Shown here: positions 16,485 through 25,752 of the stretch, piece by piece
Layout: every line of letters starts with the position of its first letter
Position numbering within the stretch: the stretch's first letter is position 1
Origin: UBA6911 sp964481255
GTDB lineage: Bacteria; Acidobacteriota; UBA6911
Assembly: GCA_964481255.1 (NCBI GenBank)
Contig: CAYZTZ010000012.1
Span: forward strand, 1-46,970
DNA length: 46,970 nucleotides
Direction of reading: 5' to 3'
Notes under the pieces: model-generated
What the model saw: only the letters and a program-made list of their open reading frames with translations
Told to the model about the DNA's origin: nothing
Database searches by the model: none
Program-made: the position numbers and the translations under genes

Positions 16485-19103
16485 CTAGGAATAAACGAAG
16501 GAACCGTCCGGGCCGACATGGACGCGGACGGATTCAAGTTTCTGTCCCTCGGCAATGCGCGTGAGCAGCAGCCGCGAGATCTCCGGCAGCAGCGTGTTGG
16601 TCAGGATGTTGTCCACGTTGCGCGCGCCGCTTTCGACTTCCGTGCAGCGCCGGCCGATTTCATCGATCAGGGCGTCGCTGCAGATCAGGTCGATTTTATG
16701 ATTCTCGCGGATGCGCTTCTGAATTTTCTCGAGTTTCAGCAGGATGATCTTCTTGAGCGCCTCGTCGCGGATCGGATAATAGGGAATAATCACCAGACGT
16801 CCGAGAAACGCCGGCTTGAAGATCTTGTTCAACTCCGGCTTGATCGCCTTGACGATGCCCTCGGGGCCGGGCATGGTTTCCGGATCGGCGCAAAGTTTCA
16901 TCATCGAGTCCGTGGCGGCGTTGGACGTGAGCAGGATAATGGTGTTCTTGAAATCGATCTCGCGGCCCTCCCCGTCTTCCATCCGGCCTTTGTCGAAAAC
17001 CTGGAAGAAAAGCTCGAGCACGTCGGGGTGCGCCTTTTCGACTTCATCGAGCAGAACCACGGAATACGGCCTGCGGCGGACGGCCTCCGTGAGAACGCCG
17101 CCCTCTCCATACCCCACATATCCCGGAGGAGAACCTTTCAGCGTCGAGACCGTGTGGGCCTCCTGGAACTCCGACATATTGATCGTGATCACGTTGCGTT
17201 CGCCGCCGTAAATCAGGTCCGCGAGAGCCAGGGCCGTTTCCGTTTTTCCGACGCCGCTCGGACCGATCAGCAGAAAAACGCCGATCGGCTTCTGCGGATC
17301 CTCCAGCCCGGCGCGCGACGTGCGGATGCGCTGGGCGATGGCTTCCATCGCATGGTCCTGCCCGATGACGCGCGCCGCCAGGTGTTTTTCGAGATTCAGA
17401 ATCGTCTCAATTTCGTCCTTCACCATTTTGCCCGTGGGGATCCCCGTCCAGGCGGAGATGACCTCGCCGACAATCTGGGCGTCCACGCAGACGCGCATCA
17501 AGGGGGTGTCGCCCTGCAAGGAAGCCAGCTCGGCGTTGAGCTTGTCCAATGCCGAGCGCAGGGCGGGGGCGTCCCCGGTTCCTTCCTCCAGGTTCCGGCG
17601 CAGGTCGCGGATCTGGGCGACCAGCGCGGCTTCGGCCGCGAAGCGCTTTTCAAGCTCGGCAAGGCGGGCCGCAACTTCGCCGCGCTTCTTCCGGATCTGC
17701 TCCAGCCGTTCGGCGTGGTCGCCGCCCGCGGCGGCCTCACGCAGAAGCACGCGCTCCTGCAGATCCAGGTCGTCCACCTGGCGCCGGGCGTCTTCGATCG
17801 GCGGGGGCGTGGAGCTTTGGCCGAGCGCCAGGCGCGCGCACGCGGTATCGAGCACGCTGACCGCCTTGTCCGGGAGCTGCCGTCCGGCGAGGAACCGGTG
17901 GGACAGGCGCACGGCCGCGGCCACCCCCTCGTCCAGGATCCGGACTCGGTGATGGCTCTCCAGCGAATTCACGATGCCGCGCAGCATCACCATACAGGCC
18001 TGCTCGGTCGGTTCCTCCACCTTAACGACCTGGAAGCGGCGCGCCAGCGCCGGGTCCTTTTCGAAATATTTCTTATACTCGGACCAGGTCGTTGCGGCGA
18101 CGGTCCGCAGCTCGCCGCGCGCGAGAGCGGGCTTGAGGAGATTGGCGGCGTCGTTCTGGCCCGCCTGCCCGCCGGCGCCGATCATGGTATGCGCTTCGTC
18201 AATGAACAGGATGATGGGCGTCGGGGACGCCTTCACTTCTTCAATCAGCCCTTTGAGGCGGTTTTCGAATTCCCCTTTGATGCCGGCGCCCGCCTGCAGC
18301 AAAGCCAGATCCAGGGTGCGCAGCGTGACGTTCTTCAGCGCCGGCGGGACGTCGCCCTGGGCGATGCGCAGCGCCAGGCCCTCGACGACGGAGGTTTTCC
18401 CGACGCCGGCCTCGCCGGTGAGGATGGGATTGTTCTGGCGGCGCCGCATCAGGATATCGACCATCTGCCGGATTTCCGCATCCCTGCCGAGCACCGGGTC
18501 GAGCTGTCCGTTCCTGGCTTTTTCCGATAAATTGACGGTAAACTGGTCGAGGTTGGGCGTCTTGCCGCCGGCGGCGGGGTGCGGCGCGCCCTCGGGAGCA
18601 TAGGCCGGTGCGGCCGCCGTGAGCTCGTCCTCCACCGAGCCGCGCACGACGGCCAGGAAGTCTTTTCTCAGGGCGTCGGCTTCAAGCTTCAGCCACTCCC
18701 TGCTGATCTCGCGCACGATGCGGGCGAGCTCCTCGTCCGTCAGAAGCGCGAGAATGGTGAAACCGCTGCGCACCTGGCCGGCCCCGTAATCGATCGAGCC
18801 CAGAGTCCAGGCCTGAACCAGCATCTTCAGCACGCTGGGGCTGATGGCCGGAGTCCGTGCATTGCCCGATTTAAGCTTGTCAAGACTGCGCGTCAGGTCC
18901 GCCGTCAAGCGCGATCCATTGACGGAGAAGCGGTAGAAAATCCGCGCGGCATCGTTGTCGCTCGCTTCCATGAGCTTCATCAGGTAATGCTCAATTTCGA
19001 CGTTATAGTGCGTGCGCGAAAGGCAGAGCCCGGCGGCCGCTTCAAGCGCGCTGCGCGTCGGCGAGTTTAACTTGGCGATCAAGGATTTAAGGTTTACGGT
19101 CAT
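16485..19103 (-). CDS. tssH: T6SS AAA+ ATPase ClpV (TssH)
   Basis: This 872-aa protein disassembles the contracted T6SS sheath. It has a Clp-N domain (residues ~1-150), a first AAA+ module with Walker A GEAGVGKT at 230-237 and Walker B ILFIDEAHTMIGAGG, a middle coiled-coil (about 430-530), and a second AAA+ module with Walker A GPSGVGKT near 610 and SVVLLDEVEKAHPDV. SPPGYVGYGEGG is the pore-loop region. Its length and the T6SS setting separate it from ClpB. The start ATG 19103 has a strong AGGAAGAGGAG ribosome site. It is the ninth gene of the operon, 89 bp after tssG. Confidence 0.97.
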   Translation of the reverse strand: MTVNLKSLIAKLNSPTRSALEAAAGLCLSRTHYNVEIEHYLMKLMEASDNDAARIFYRFSVNGSRLTADLTRSLDKLKSGNARTPAISPSVLKMLVQAWTLGSIDYGAGQVRSGFTILALLTDEELARIVREISREWLKLEADALRKDFLAVVRGSVEDELTAAAPAYAPEGAPHPAAGGKTPNLDQFTVNLSEKARNGQLDPVLGRDAEIRQMVDILMRRRQNNPILTGEAGVGKTSVVEGLALRIAQGDVPPALKNVTLRTLDLALLQAGAGIKGEFENRLKGLIEEVKASPTPIILFIDEAHTMIGAGGQAGQNDAANLLKPALARGELRTVAATTWSEYKKYFEKDPALARRFQVVKVEEPTEQACMVMLRGIVNSLESHHRVRILDEGVAAAVRLSHRFLAGRQLPDKAVSVLDTACARLALGQSSTPPPIEDARRQVDDLDLQERVLLREAAAGGDHAERLEQIRKKRGEVAARLAELEKRFAAEAALVAQIRDLRRNLEEGTGDAPALRSALDKLNAELASLQGDTPLMRVCVDAQIVGEVISAWTGIPTGKMVKDEIETILNLEKHLAARVIGQDHAMEAIAQRIRTSRAGLEDPQKPIGVFLLIGPSGVGKTETALALADLIYGGERNVITINMSEFQEAHTVSTLKGSPPGYVGYGEGGVLTEAVRRRPYSVVLLDEVEKAHPDVLELFFQVFDKGRMEDGEGREIDFKNTIILLTSNAATDSMMKLCADPETMPGPEGIVKAIKPELNKIFKPAFLGRLVIIPYYPIRDEALKKIILLKLEKIQKRIRENHKIDLICSDALIDEIGRRCTEVESGARNVDNILTNTLLPEISRLLLTRIAEGQKLESVRVHVGPDGSFVYS

Positions 19104-19141
19104 GCGCCACTCCTCTTCCTGGGGGATGCGCTGCGCTGTCG

Positions 19142-19173
19142 CCGAATCCTTTGCGGCGCCCCGGGGGATTCGG
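19142..19173. other. Inverted repeat between tssG and tssH
   Basis: CCGAATCC (19142-19149) and GGATTCGG (19166-19173) can form an 8-bp stem around a 16-nt GC-rich loop. It sits in the 89-bp gap after tssG, with no T-run. It may be an intra-operon stability or processing element. Confidence 0.35.
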
Positions 19174-19192
19174 GGACGGCGCGGCGCCGAGT

Positions 19193-20179
19193 CTATATCT
19201 GCAGAATGCTTTCATCCGGATCGCGCGCCGGAGGCGCGGTCCTTGCCCACGTCAGCCACCCGAGGCGCGGCGCCGCCGGGCTTTCCGCGCCCAGCTCGCA
19301 AGGAGGCGCCTCTTCCTTTTTCAGCACAAGCCGGACTTCAAAGTCCCATTCATTTCCTGCGTAAAAGCGGACCAGGGCGCGCAGCGGCGCATGCGCCGGG
19401 CCGTCGGGCAGGAATTCCAGGTACTGCTTCAAGGTCAACGGACCCAGTCGAATGCGTATGCCGGATTGCTGGTCCCAGATCTCGTCGCCCACGACCGTGC
19501 CGAAGCCCAGCCGTTCGGAATCGGCCTCCGTGTCCCTCAAGCCGCATTGCGCCTCTTCGTCGATGGGGCGCCATTGGCCGATAAACTGCTCGATCTCGAC
19601 GGGAACGCCGAAATAGTCGATCAACAGCCCTCGCAGGCCGGCGGCGGAGCGGGTAGCGGCCGCCAGCAGCCCGCAGCGGAACAACAGCGCTTCGTCGCTC
19701 ACCGCCTGGCGGCCGGCAAGACCCGGGGTCCCCAATCCGATCAAATCCATCAGGTGCGGCGTAAGGGGGTCCGTCTCGCCGCGCTCATATCCGACGGTGA
19801 AATGGTGTTTCTCCCAGGCCCGGAAGAAAAGGGAGATCGCGCGGTGATTGAAGATGTCGAAAAAGGCGCGCAGGGCGGTGTCGCGGGCGCGCAGCCGCTC
19901 GCGCAACAGAGCCGTGTAGTATAGAGGGAGCACGCCCTGCGGTCCGGTCAGCCCCATAAAGTTGACATCCATCCGCGGCTGCCCGCCTTCGGGCCGTTCC
20001 AGCCGGTCGATGGGGCCCGGGGGAAAACCCATTCGGGGCGCTGCGCGGAAACGGACGATTTCCGTCGCGGGGTCGAAAAAGCGGCCGACGGGCCGGAGCT
20101 CCGGGAGAAGCCGCATCAGCAGGCGGACCGCCTGGAAGAAATCGAAAGAAAAGGCTTCTTCCCGCAGCTGGTCTTCCAT
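19193..20179 (-). CDS. tssG: T6SS baseplate subunit TssG
   Basis: This 328-aa protein is a baseplate wedge subunit that pairs with TssF and contacts TssK. It opens with the family signature EEAFSFDFFQAVRLL and has VRFRAAPRMGFPPG, VNFMGLTGPQGVLPLYYTA and FDIFNHRAISLFFRAWEK. The C-terminal part contains GPLTLKQYLEFLPDG. I chose ATG 20179, since a longer frame would overlap tssF and add 32 non-family residues. Its start lies 20 bp after the tssF stop, with an AAAGGG ribosome site. Confidence 0.95.
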   Translation of the reverse strand: MEDQLREEAFSFDFFQAVRLLMRLLPELRPVGRFFDPATEIVRFRAAPRMGFPPGPIDRLERPEGGQPRMDVNFMGLTGPQGVLPLYYTALLRERLRARDTALRAFFDIFNHRAISLFFRAWEKHHFTVGYERGETDPLTPHLMDLIGLGTPGLAGRQAVSDEALLFRCGLLAAATRSAAGLRGLLIDYFGVPVEIEQFIGQWRPIDEEAQCGLRDTEADSERLGFGTVVGDEIWDQQSGIRIRLGPLTLKQYLEFLPDGPAHAPLRALVRFYAGNEWDFEVRLVLKKEEAPPCELGAESPAAPRLGWLTWARTAPPARDPDESILQI

Positions 20180-20199
20180 TTCAGGCGGACCCTTTTTTT

Positions 20200-22038
20200 C
20201 TACAGCAGGATTTTCCTGCCGGCTCGCGGGGGCCACAGGCGCAGGACCTCCTTCCTCTGGCGCGTGGAGACGCACAACTGGCTGAAGCTGTTGAGCGTGA
20301 CGTACAAGCCCAGGAAATGTTCCAGAACGCTGGCGAAAAGGTACGCGCCGCCGCCGACGAAATGATCCTCGTCGAGCAGCATATCCACCCGCGTGCCCCG
20401 GGCGAAAGTGATGCCGTTTTCGGAGACGATCCGGGCGAAATGCGGACGGCTGTCCAGTTGCAGAATGCCTTCGATCTGTTTGGCGGCGTATGAAGAGCGG
20501 GTGAAGTCGTAGAGTTTCAGGATCTCCTGGAGCGCCTCTTTGCCTTCCGAAACCAGCGAAAGATAATTGAGCGAAAGATGCGATATCAGGCGCCAGAGCG
20601 ACGACCGGCCGGTCGGCGGGCGGAGAGTCGGGGTCGGTTTTCTCAAAGCCACAATAGACTGGACCGGCACGGAGCCTTCGATTTCAAAATCGCCCGACTC
20701 CACGCCGAACGGCAGGCGCGCGGGAAGGTCCCGGTTCGTGCACGTGAGGCGCACGGTCAGGCTGTCCAGTTCGGGCGCGACGGGCCGTTGTTCCACATCG
20801 ACGAGGGATAGAACCATCTCCGTGCCTTCGTCGTCGCGGCGGCCGGAGGCCCGGCGCGAGGCAATCCAGAAGGTCCGGCCGCGGTGGGCCGCCGATCCAT
20901 GGCGATAGGAATAAAACGGCTCGAAACGAACCGGCTCCTGCGTTTCCGGGCGCACGCTGACCACCTCATCCACGGAGAATATCTCGGTGGCGTTGGGGCG
21001 GCGCACGTCCGGGACGATCGGGTACTCGAAACGCCGCTGGGTGATGAGAATCGGCTCCGCCGTCTGTTTGAAAAGGTTCACCGCGGGCGCGCAGGCCAGC
21101 TGGAAGGTCTGGGCCTGGACCCCGACTTCCAATGCCTGGCGGCGTTCGGTCCATTCGAAAGGCGCGATCAGAAAGAGGACCTCGGCGCGGTCGCCGAAAC
21201 CCTGCATCGCCTCCTTGAGGCCGATCAGGTCCATGAAGAAGAACTTTTCGGGGAAGACGAAAAAGTCCTGCAGCAGCCCGTATCCTTCAAAGGAACGGCG
21301 CGGATTCGGCAGCATCCCCTCGTCCTCGGCGAAACCCAGGGGATGCAGAGCGTCCGGGGGAAGAGACACGGGGGCCGTCCTCGATCCCGGCGTCGGGTCC
21401 CGCACCAGGATTCGGACGAGGCGGCTGCAAAGAAGCTCGTACAGCGTATGGATCATGCCGCTTTCGCCGTTGAGGAAAAAGCGCAGAGGATCCGGCGCCG
21501 CTTTTTCAAAAGTCAGATCGCGCCATGTCTGCAACTCCAGGCGCAGGGCCGCAACCGCCTCGCCCGGCTTGACCGCCGGCTGCATCCGGTCGGCGGATCT
21601 CCAGTCCGCGGCCACAACGCGGACCGGCCAGAGGTAGGTGTCGTAGCACGTGCGGAACTGGCAGGGAACTCCGGCGACGGGCCGCGAGGAGAGAACGGCG
21701 CCGCGTTCAATCTTCATTCCCGTGCCGATCTGCGCCTGCGCGGGATTCATGCGGAAATCCACGATGGTCATGGAGGGCACGGGACGGAGGAAGTGCGGAT
21801 AGACGATGTTGAGGAGCGCCTCGGTGATTTCGGGGAATTCGTCGTCGATCTTGAGGTGGATCCGGGCCGCCAGGAAGGCGAAGGCTTCCAGAAGCCTTTC
21901 GACATGGGGGTCTTCGCATTTGTCGGGTTCGAGGTTCAGCCGGGCGGCGATTTTAGGATACTGCTCGGCGAACTGCGCGCCCAGGCGCCGCAGAAAGCTG
22001 AGCTCCCGTTCATAATAGAGCAGCAGATCGTCGCGCAC
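20200..22038 (-). CDS. tssF: T6SS baseplate subunit TssF
   Basis: This 612-aa protein has the usual TssF length. It begins with the hallmark LLLYYERELSFLRRLGAQFA and PKIAARLNLE, followed by DPHVERLLEAFAFLAARIHLKIDDEFPEI in two stretches and YPHFLRPVPSM. It forms the baseplate wedge with TssG and TssE. It starts at GTG 22038, with an AAAGGCG ribosome site inside the end of tssE and one base between the two genes, so translation is coupled. No unusual insertions were noticed. Confidence 0.96.
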   Translation of the reverse strand: MRDDLLLYYERELSFLRRLGAQFAEQYPKIAARLNLEPDKCEDPHVERLLEAFAFLAARIHLKIDDEFPEITEALLNIVYPHFLRPVPSMTIVDFRMNPAQAQIGTGMKIERGAVLSSRPVAGVPCQFRTCYDTYLWPVRVVAADWRSADRMQPAVKPGEAVAALRLELQTWRDLTFEKAAPDPLRFFLNGESGMIHTLYELLCSRLVRILVRDPTPGSRTAPVSLPPDALHPLGFAEDEGMLPNPRRSFEGYGLLQDFFVFPEKFFFMDLIGLKEAMQGFGDRAEVLFLIAPFEWTERRQALEVGVQAQTFQLACAPAVNLFKQTAEPILITQRRFEYPIVPDVRRPNATEIFSVDEVVSVRPETQEPVRFEPFYSYRHGSAAHRGRTFWIASRRASGRRDDEGTEMVLSLVDVEQRPVAPELDSLTVRLTCTNRDLPARLPFGVESGDFEIEGSVPVQSIVALRKPTPTLRPPTGRSSLWRLISHLSLNYLSLVSEGKEALQEILKLYDFTRSSYAAKQIEGILQLDSRPHFARIVSENGITFARGTRVDMLLDEDHFVGGGAYLFASVLEHFLGLYVTLNSFSQLCVSTRQRKEVLRLWPPRAGRKILL

Positions 22039-22039
22039 G

Positions 22040-22522
22040 CTAATCGCCTTTCACCTGATATTCGCCGCTGTTGAGTTGAAGCACCGTGTCGAACAGAACC
22101 TGCTCGGGCGCCGGATCCATCTTGAGCAGCGCCTCGATCTGAAACCGGAGCACCCGGAACCCGGAGCTGTCCAGCATACGCACGCGCGCATCGGCCAGCC
22201 TGGGCTCGAAAATGCGGATGGTTTCCTCGATGAGGTGCATCAGGCGCTGGCGGTCGCGGGGAGAGTTCAACCCCATCGAGGTCACATCGGGCAGGCCGTA
22301 ATTGTACAGGGACCGGAAAAGCTCCTCATACGTCGCGGGGACCGCATCCGGGGTCCTGCGGCTGTTGAGCAGCCACTCCAGATCGCGGCGCAGCGAGGCC
22401 TTCAGTTGCCGCACCGACTGGGAACGGTTGGCCGGCGGGTCCATGGTCTGGTCGGGATTCAGGTCGATGAGACGATCCAGCAGTGAAACGGTAACGGCGA
22501 GATCGGGATCCGCTCTCGGCAT
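22040..22522 (-). CDS. tssE: T6SS baseplate subunit TssE (gp25-like)
   Basis: This 160-aa protein is of the gp25/lysozyme-like baseplate family. It has SLLDRLIDLNPDQ at the start, LRRDLEWLLNSRR, and LFRSLYNYGLPDVTSM, followed by an IEETIRIFEPRLADARV segment that is the gp25 core. It joins the TssFG wedge to the first sheath ring. The start ATG 22522 is 3 bp after the tssA stop. It lies between tssA and tssF with minimal spacing. Confidence 0.94.
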   Translation of the reverse strand: MPRADPDLAVTVSLLDRLIDLNPDQTMDPPANRSQSVRQLKASLRRDLEWLLNSRRTPDAVPATYEELFRSLYNYGLPDVTSMGLNSPRDRQRLMHLIEETIRIFEPRLADARVRMLDSSGFRVLRFQIEALLKMDPAPEQVLFDTVLQLNSGEYQVKGD

Positions 22523-22525
22523 GGC

Positions 22526-24346
22526 CTATCTCCTGCAGGCCAAGGCCTGCAACGGATCCAGCCGGCAGATGCGGTCGTAGATCTTCTGTTTCACCTCAGG
22601 GTCGGCCTTGGATTTTGTGAGACATTGGTACAAAAGGCTGAAGGGCTGCGCCACGAAGGCCGGAGCCTCCCATCCCTCCAGACCCCGGGCGTCGATTTCC
22701 GCGGTTATCTGCTCCAGTATGGGCTGCGCGATGTGTTCATACCCAATGGAAATACAGAGCTGCGCCAGTTGCAGACGCCGCTGGAAGCGGCCGCGTCCGC
22801 TTTTCTCCGCGGCCGCCTCGCGCATCAGGATCTCGATGGCTTCCTGCGGCCGCCCGGCCCGGGCTGCCTGCAGCGCGAGATCCTGGGCATCCTGCGACGG
22901 CTCGGCCCCCGGCTCTGTTTCCGTCCGCGCCGCCCCTGCGGCGGATGCCGCGGAATAGGCCGGTTCTTCCGCGGCCTCAACCGCGGGCGCGATCTCGTCC
23001 AGCCAGGCCTGGGTGTCGGCGTTCGCGGCCGGCGTATCGTCGAGCAGGGTCGCGTGGCGCAGATCGGGATAGTCTGCAAGCAGCGCGAGGACCTCGGCGC
23101 GGATCGCCGCCTGGACCCGGCTGTAACCGAGTTCACAGGCGGCGCGGTAGACATAGCGCTGCAGGTCCAGCCATCCGCGGCCGCAGGGCATGGCCATCGC
23201 CGATTCGGCGATTTCAAGGACCTGCGTCCAATCCCCGTCGTTGGCGGCTCTCTTGAGGGACTGGCGTATTTCGGTCGCCGGCGCCTCCAGGAGGTTGGGG
23301 TCCAGGCCCGAATCCGCGCTGCGCAATTCCCCGAAGCGCAATCCCCGCAACAGGAGATAGGGCGTGGCGCTCGAAGGATCCTCGCGCCTTAGAAAGGCCG
23401 CTGCCGCGCCGACGCGCCGGAACGCATCCTCTTTGTCTGCGGGCTCCGGGGCCCATGGGCCTCCCGCGGGACGCGCGCCGGGGCGCGAGGCGGGCGCAAC
23501 CGCCGGTTCCGACCAGGGTTCCGATTCCCCCGGGGCCGCTTCTTCAGGGGGAGCTTCCGTCTCCGGCGAAACGGCATCGGGCTCCTGCTCGCGCTTTTTT
23601 TGAAGCAGGCCGTGGACCGTATGCCGGATTTCCTCGAGCGTGGTCCGCATCGGACCGAAAGAAGGGCTTGCGTCCCCGAATTTGTCCGCGCAGATCCCGG
23701 ACAAGGTCTCGAGGGTTTCAAGAATGCCGTCTATCGTGGATTCCATTTCGATGTAAAAGGCCCTGGGCGTGGCGTGGAACGCCTGATCCCAGTCTTCGCC
23801 CGTTATCTTCCCTTCGGCGATAGCGGCTTCGCGAGCTTCCTGCTTGGCGGCATCGGCGGCGTCCTGCTCGTAGCCTACGGAACGCGCCTCCCTGAACTGA
23901 TACCAGTTCAGGCCTGTCCTGGTAATCGGCAGGCTGCGCAGGGTGGAGTCCATGCGGGATCCCAGCCAATCCAGAGGCGCCGCCCGCAAGTCAAGATCGC
24001 CGTCTTCCACTTCCGGGTAGAGGCAGTCCCAGAAGCTCTCGATCAGTCCCTGAATCAAATCCAGGCCCGCTCGCAGCCCGGCGAAAGATTCGGTCTTGAT
24101 CAGCGCTTCCGTCAGCCACACGGCGATCTGCAGGTCCTTGCTTCTGGACGCCAGGGCTTCCTGGGCCAGCTTGAGAACCAGCGGATAATCCGCGGTTTTC
24201 CGCTCGCGCTGCCAGTCGCCCTGCGGCGCGTCGTCCTCCTCGCGCCGGGCTTCCTTGATCTTGTCATAGACGGCGGTATAGCGCAGATTTTCACCGCAGG
24301 GATTCCCGCCGGGAATGGGATTCAGCAGATCGTCTCGCAGAGGCAT
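22526..24346 (-). CDS. tssA: T6SS TssA-type (ImpA) protein
   Basis: This 606-aa protein has the ImpA N-terminal domain, with LLNPIPGGNPCGENLRY at the start, ADYPLVLKLAQEALASRSKDLQIAVWLTEAL in two adjacent segments and DCLYPEVEDGDLDLRAAPLDWLG. A Pro/Glu-rich linker (~260-320) leads to a helical C-terminal half with repeat-like segments. TssA proteins prime or cap sheath and tube assembly. The C-terminal part decides ring or cap class, which I cannot assign. The start ATG 24346 follows tagJ after 18 bp; its ribosome site is weak. Confidence 0.92.
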   Translation of the reverse strand: MPLRDDLLNPIPGGNPCGENLRYTAVYDKIKEARREEDDAPQGDWQRERKTADYPLVLKLAQEALASRSKDLQIAVWLTEALIKTESFAGLRAGLDLIQGLIESFWDCLYPEVEDGDLDLRAAPLDWLGSRMDSTLRSLPITRTGLNWYQFREARSVGYEQDAADAAKQEAREAAIAEGKITGEDWDQAFHATPRAFYIEMESTIDGILETLETLSGICADKFGDASPSFGPMRTTLEEIRHTVHGLLQKKREQEPDAVSPETEAPPEEAAPGESEPWSEPAVAPASRPGARPAGGPWAPEPADKEDAFRRVGAAAAFLRREDPSSATPYLLLRGLRFGELRSADSGLDPNLLEAPATEIRQSLKRAANDGDWTQVLEIAESAMAMPCGRGWLDLQRYVYRAACELGYSRVQAAIRAEVLALLADYPDLRHATLLDDTPAANADTQAWLDEIAPAVEAAEEPAYSAASAAGAARTETEPGAEPSQDAQDLALQAARAGRPQEAIEILMREAAAEKSGRGRFQRRLQLAQLCISIGYEHIAQPILEQITAEIDARGLEGWEAPAFVAQPFSLLYQCLTKSKADPEVKQKIYDRICRLDPLQALACRR

Positions 24347-24364
24347 GGAAATGCTAAAGAGCCG

Positions 24365-25081
24365 TTATTCGGCCGCCGCCCCGGAAGCGGCGGGGAACTC
24401 CAGCGACCTTACCTCCAGAATAGGAAATTCCTCGCCATCGACAAGCAGCAGTTTTTGACCCACCGGCACCGTGCTGTCGTCCGCCTGCTCCCAAACCGTC
24501 TGCCGCCCGAGCCGGACGGCGTTATCGGCGTGGCGGTAGGCGAAGGGGGTCAGCGCGGGGATCAGGACTTCACCCAGATCCAGACCTCCGCAGCGGGGGC
24601 CTGTTCTCAGAACAGCAGGGATCCATATCAGGTCGCGGACACGCCTGGGAGCTTCCATACGGACGGAAGCGATATGGGCCAAAGGCAGCCAGAGATAGGA
24701 ACCGGCGGCATACACCTCGAGGCGCGGACCGATGCGCGGATCCGCGTCCTCGACCGTCCCGCAGGCGGCGCCGTTCAAAACGGCGCGCGGCACCGGTTCG
24801 GCGGCGGCCTGCGGGAAAGTTTTTTTCTCGAACGTTTCGCGGCGCAGCCGTTCCGCCTGCAATGCCGAGCGGTAGATCCATGTGCCCATCCCCGCTTCCT
24901 TGCTGGCGTCCGAAAGGATATCCAGCTGCTTCTCGGCGCGATCCAGGTCTCCCGCAAAGCAAAGCAGTTCGAAAAGGAACGTGCGGCGGCGCACATCCGT
25001 CGGATCGTTCCGAAGCTCGGATGCCAATAATCGGATGGCGGCCTCCATGTCCCCTGCCTGGTAGAGCTCTTTGGCGTTCAT
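24365..25081 (-). CDS. tagJ: T6SS accessory protein TagJ (ImpE)
   Basis: This 238-aa protein resembles ImpE/TagJ. It has an N-terminal helical TPR-like half (ELYQAGDMEAAIRLLASEL, RTFLFELLCFAGDLDRAEKQL) and a C-terminal beta-rich half containing LEVYAAGSYLWLPLAHI and PRRVRDLIWIPA. In known systems TagJ binds the sheath protein TssB and helps ClpV-driven disassembly; it is found in H1-type T6SS. I chose ATG 25081 because it starts directly at the conserved NAKELYQAGD. An ATG nine codons upstream is weaker. It lies between hcp (after a strong hairpin) and tssA. Confidence 0.9.
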   Translation of the reverse strand: MNAKELYQAGDMEAAIRLLASELRNDPTDVRRRTFLFELLCFAGDLDRAEKQLDILSDASKEAGMGTWIYRSALQAERLRRETFEKKTFPQAAAEPVPRAVLNGAACGTVEDADPRIGPRLEVYAAGSYLWLPLAHIASVRMEAPRRVRDLIWIPAVLRTGPRCGGLDLGEVLIPALTPFAYRHADNAVRLGRQTVWEQADDSTVPVGQKLLLVDGEEFPILEVRSLEFPAASGAAAE

Positions 25082-25125
25082 AACCGGACCTGCCTTTCGC
25101 TGCCGCATGAGGGTGAAAACACTTG

Positions 25126-25163
25126 CCGGTAGCGCCCGCTCGTCGCGGAGCGCGCGCTACCGG
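25126..25163. other. Strong hairpin downstream of hcp
   Basis: A 38-nt hairpin has a perfect 10-bp outer stem CCGGTAGCGC / GCGCTACCGG, a C/C mismatch, a 5-bp inner stem CGCTC / GAGCG and a GTCGCG loop. It lies 35 bp after the hcp stop in a 117-bp gap. On the minus strand it is followed by GGCAAGTGTTTTC, only a weak T-rich stretch. It probably stabilises the hcp 3' end or partly terminates, raising Hcp over downstream products. It could also be a genome-wide REP copy. Confidence 0.55.
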
Positions 25164-25198
25164 GGCAGTGCGTCGTCGATACGGAAAGGGAGCGGCGT

Positions 25199-25684
25199 TT
25201 AGACGGCTTTATTCTGTTTCAGGTCGTAACCGGATTTAATCGGCCCGCCGAGAGTGCCGTCGGGCTTCTGCTCTCGATACTCGCATTCGATCTTTGCGAA
25301 ATTCAGCGAGATATCCTCCATCGGCAGGGCATCGGACGCCTCGGAACCGCTGGTCTGGTAAGAGGAAACCAGGACGTCGGACAATTTGATTTTTAAAAAT
25401 TCTTGCTGTTCCTTCCCGGCCTTCCTGCATGTCAGAACGGCTGTTTTGATATGTTCGCCCGTGGCGCAGGCCAGCAAAAGCTTCGGGCTCGCCTTGTCCA
25501 TCTTCTTGACAAAATGAAAGTCCTGCACCGATACTTTTCCGGCCCCTCCGCCTCCACCGACCGCGAAGGTGCCCGTCTGCGCGGCGCCCCAAGACCACGA
25601 ATAGAGATCAATCTCATTTCTGTGCTTGCTGTCGGTGCTCTCACCCTCAATCCCGTCAATCTTCAGAAAATAATCAACGGCCAT
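25199..25684 (-). CDS. hcp: T6SS tube protein Hcp (TssD)
   Basis: This 161-aa protein forms the hexameric rings of the inner T6SS tube and is secreted. It begins AVDYFLKIDGIEGES, then has EIDLYSWSWGAAQTG, the GGGGGAGKVSVQDFHF loop and DISLNFAKIECEY near the end. This matches the Hcp1 class of P. aeruginosa closely, as I recall it. I chose ATG 25684 (MAVDYF); an upstream start would add 12 basic residues encoded within a hairpin. It is flanked on both sides by hairpins (25712-25740 and 25126-25163), consistent with separately processed, abundant hcp mRNA. Confidence 0.97.
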   Translation of the reverse strand: MAVDYFLKIDGIEGESTDSKHRNEIDLYSWSWGAAQTGTFAVGGGGGAGKVSVQDFHFVKKMDKASPKLLLACATGEHIKTAVLTCRKAGKEQQEFLKIKLSDVLVSSYQTSGSEASDALPMEDISLNFAKIECEYREQKPDGTLGGPIKSGYDLKQNKAV

Positions 25685-25711
25685 TTTCGATCCTCTCCTT
25701 TTCAAGATCGC

Positions 25712-25740
25712 GTCCGCCATCGTCTTTCAGACGGCCGGAC
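25712..25740. other. Hairpin upstream of hcp
   Basis: GTCCG (25712-25716) pairs with CGGAC (25736-25740), and inside it CGTC / GACG forms a 4-bp stem around a 5-nt loop. It sits in the 68-bp gap between tssC and hcp, upstream of the hcp ribosome site. It may mark a processing site or protect the hcp 5' end. Confidence 0.35.
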
Positions 25741-25752
25741 GCCGATAGGTTT

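Noticed and set aside
16518..18530. Long open frame of about 670 codons on the plus strand opposite tssH
   Set aside because: It is fully inside the well-supported ClpV gene on the other strand. High GC gives long antisense frames; its residue make-up (Arg, Gly, Ala, His rich) is not protein-like.
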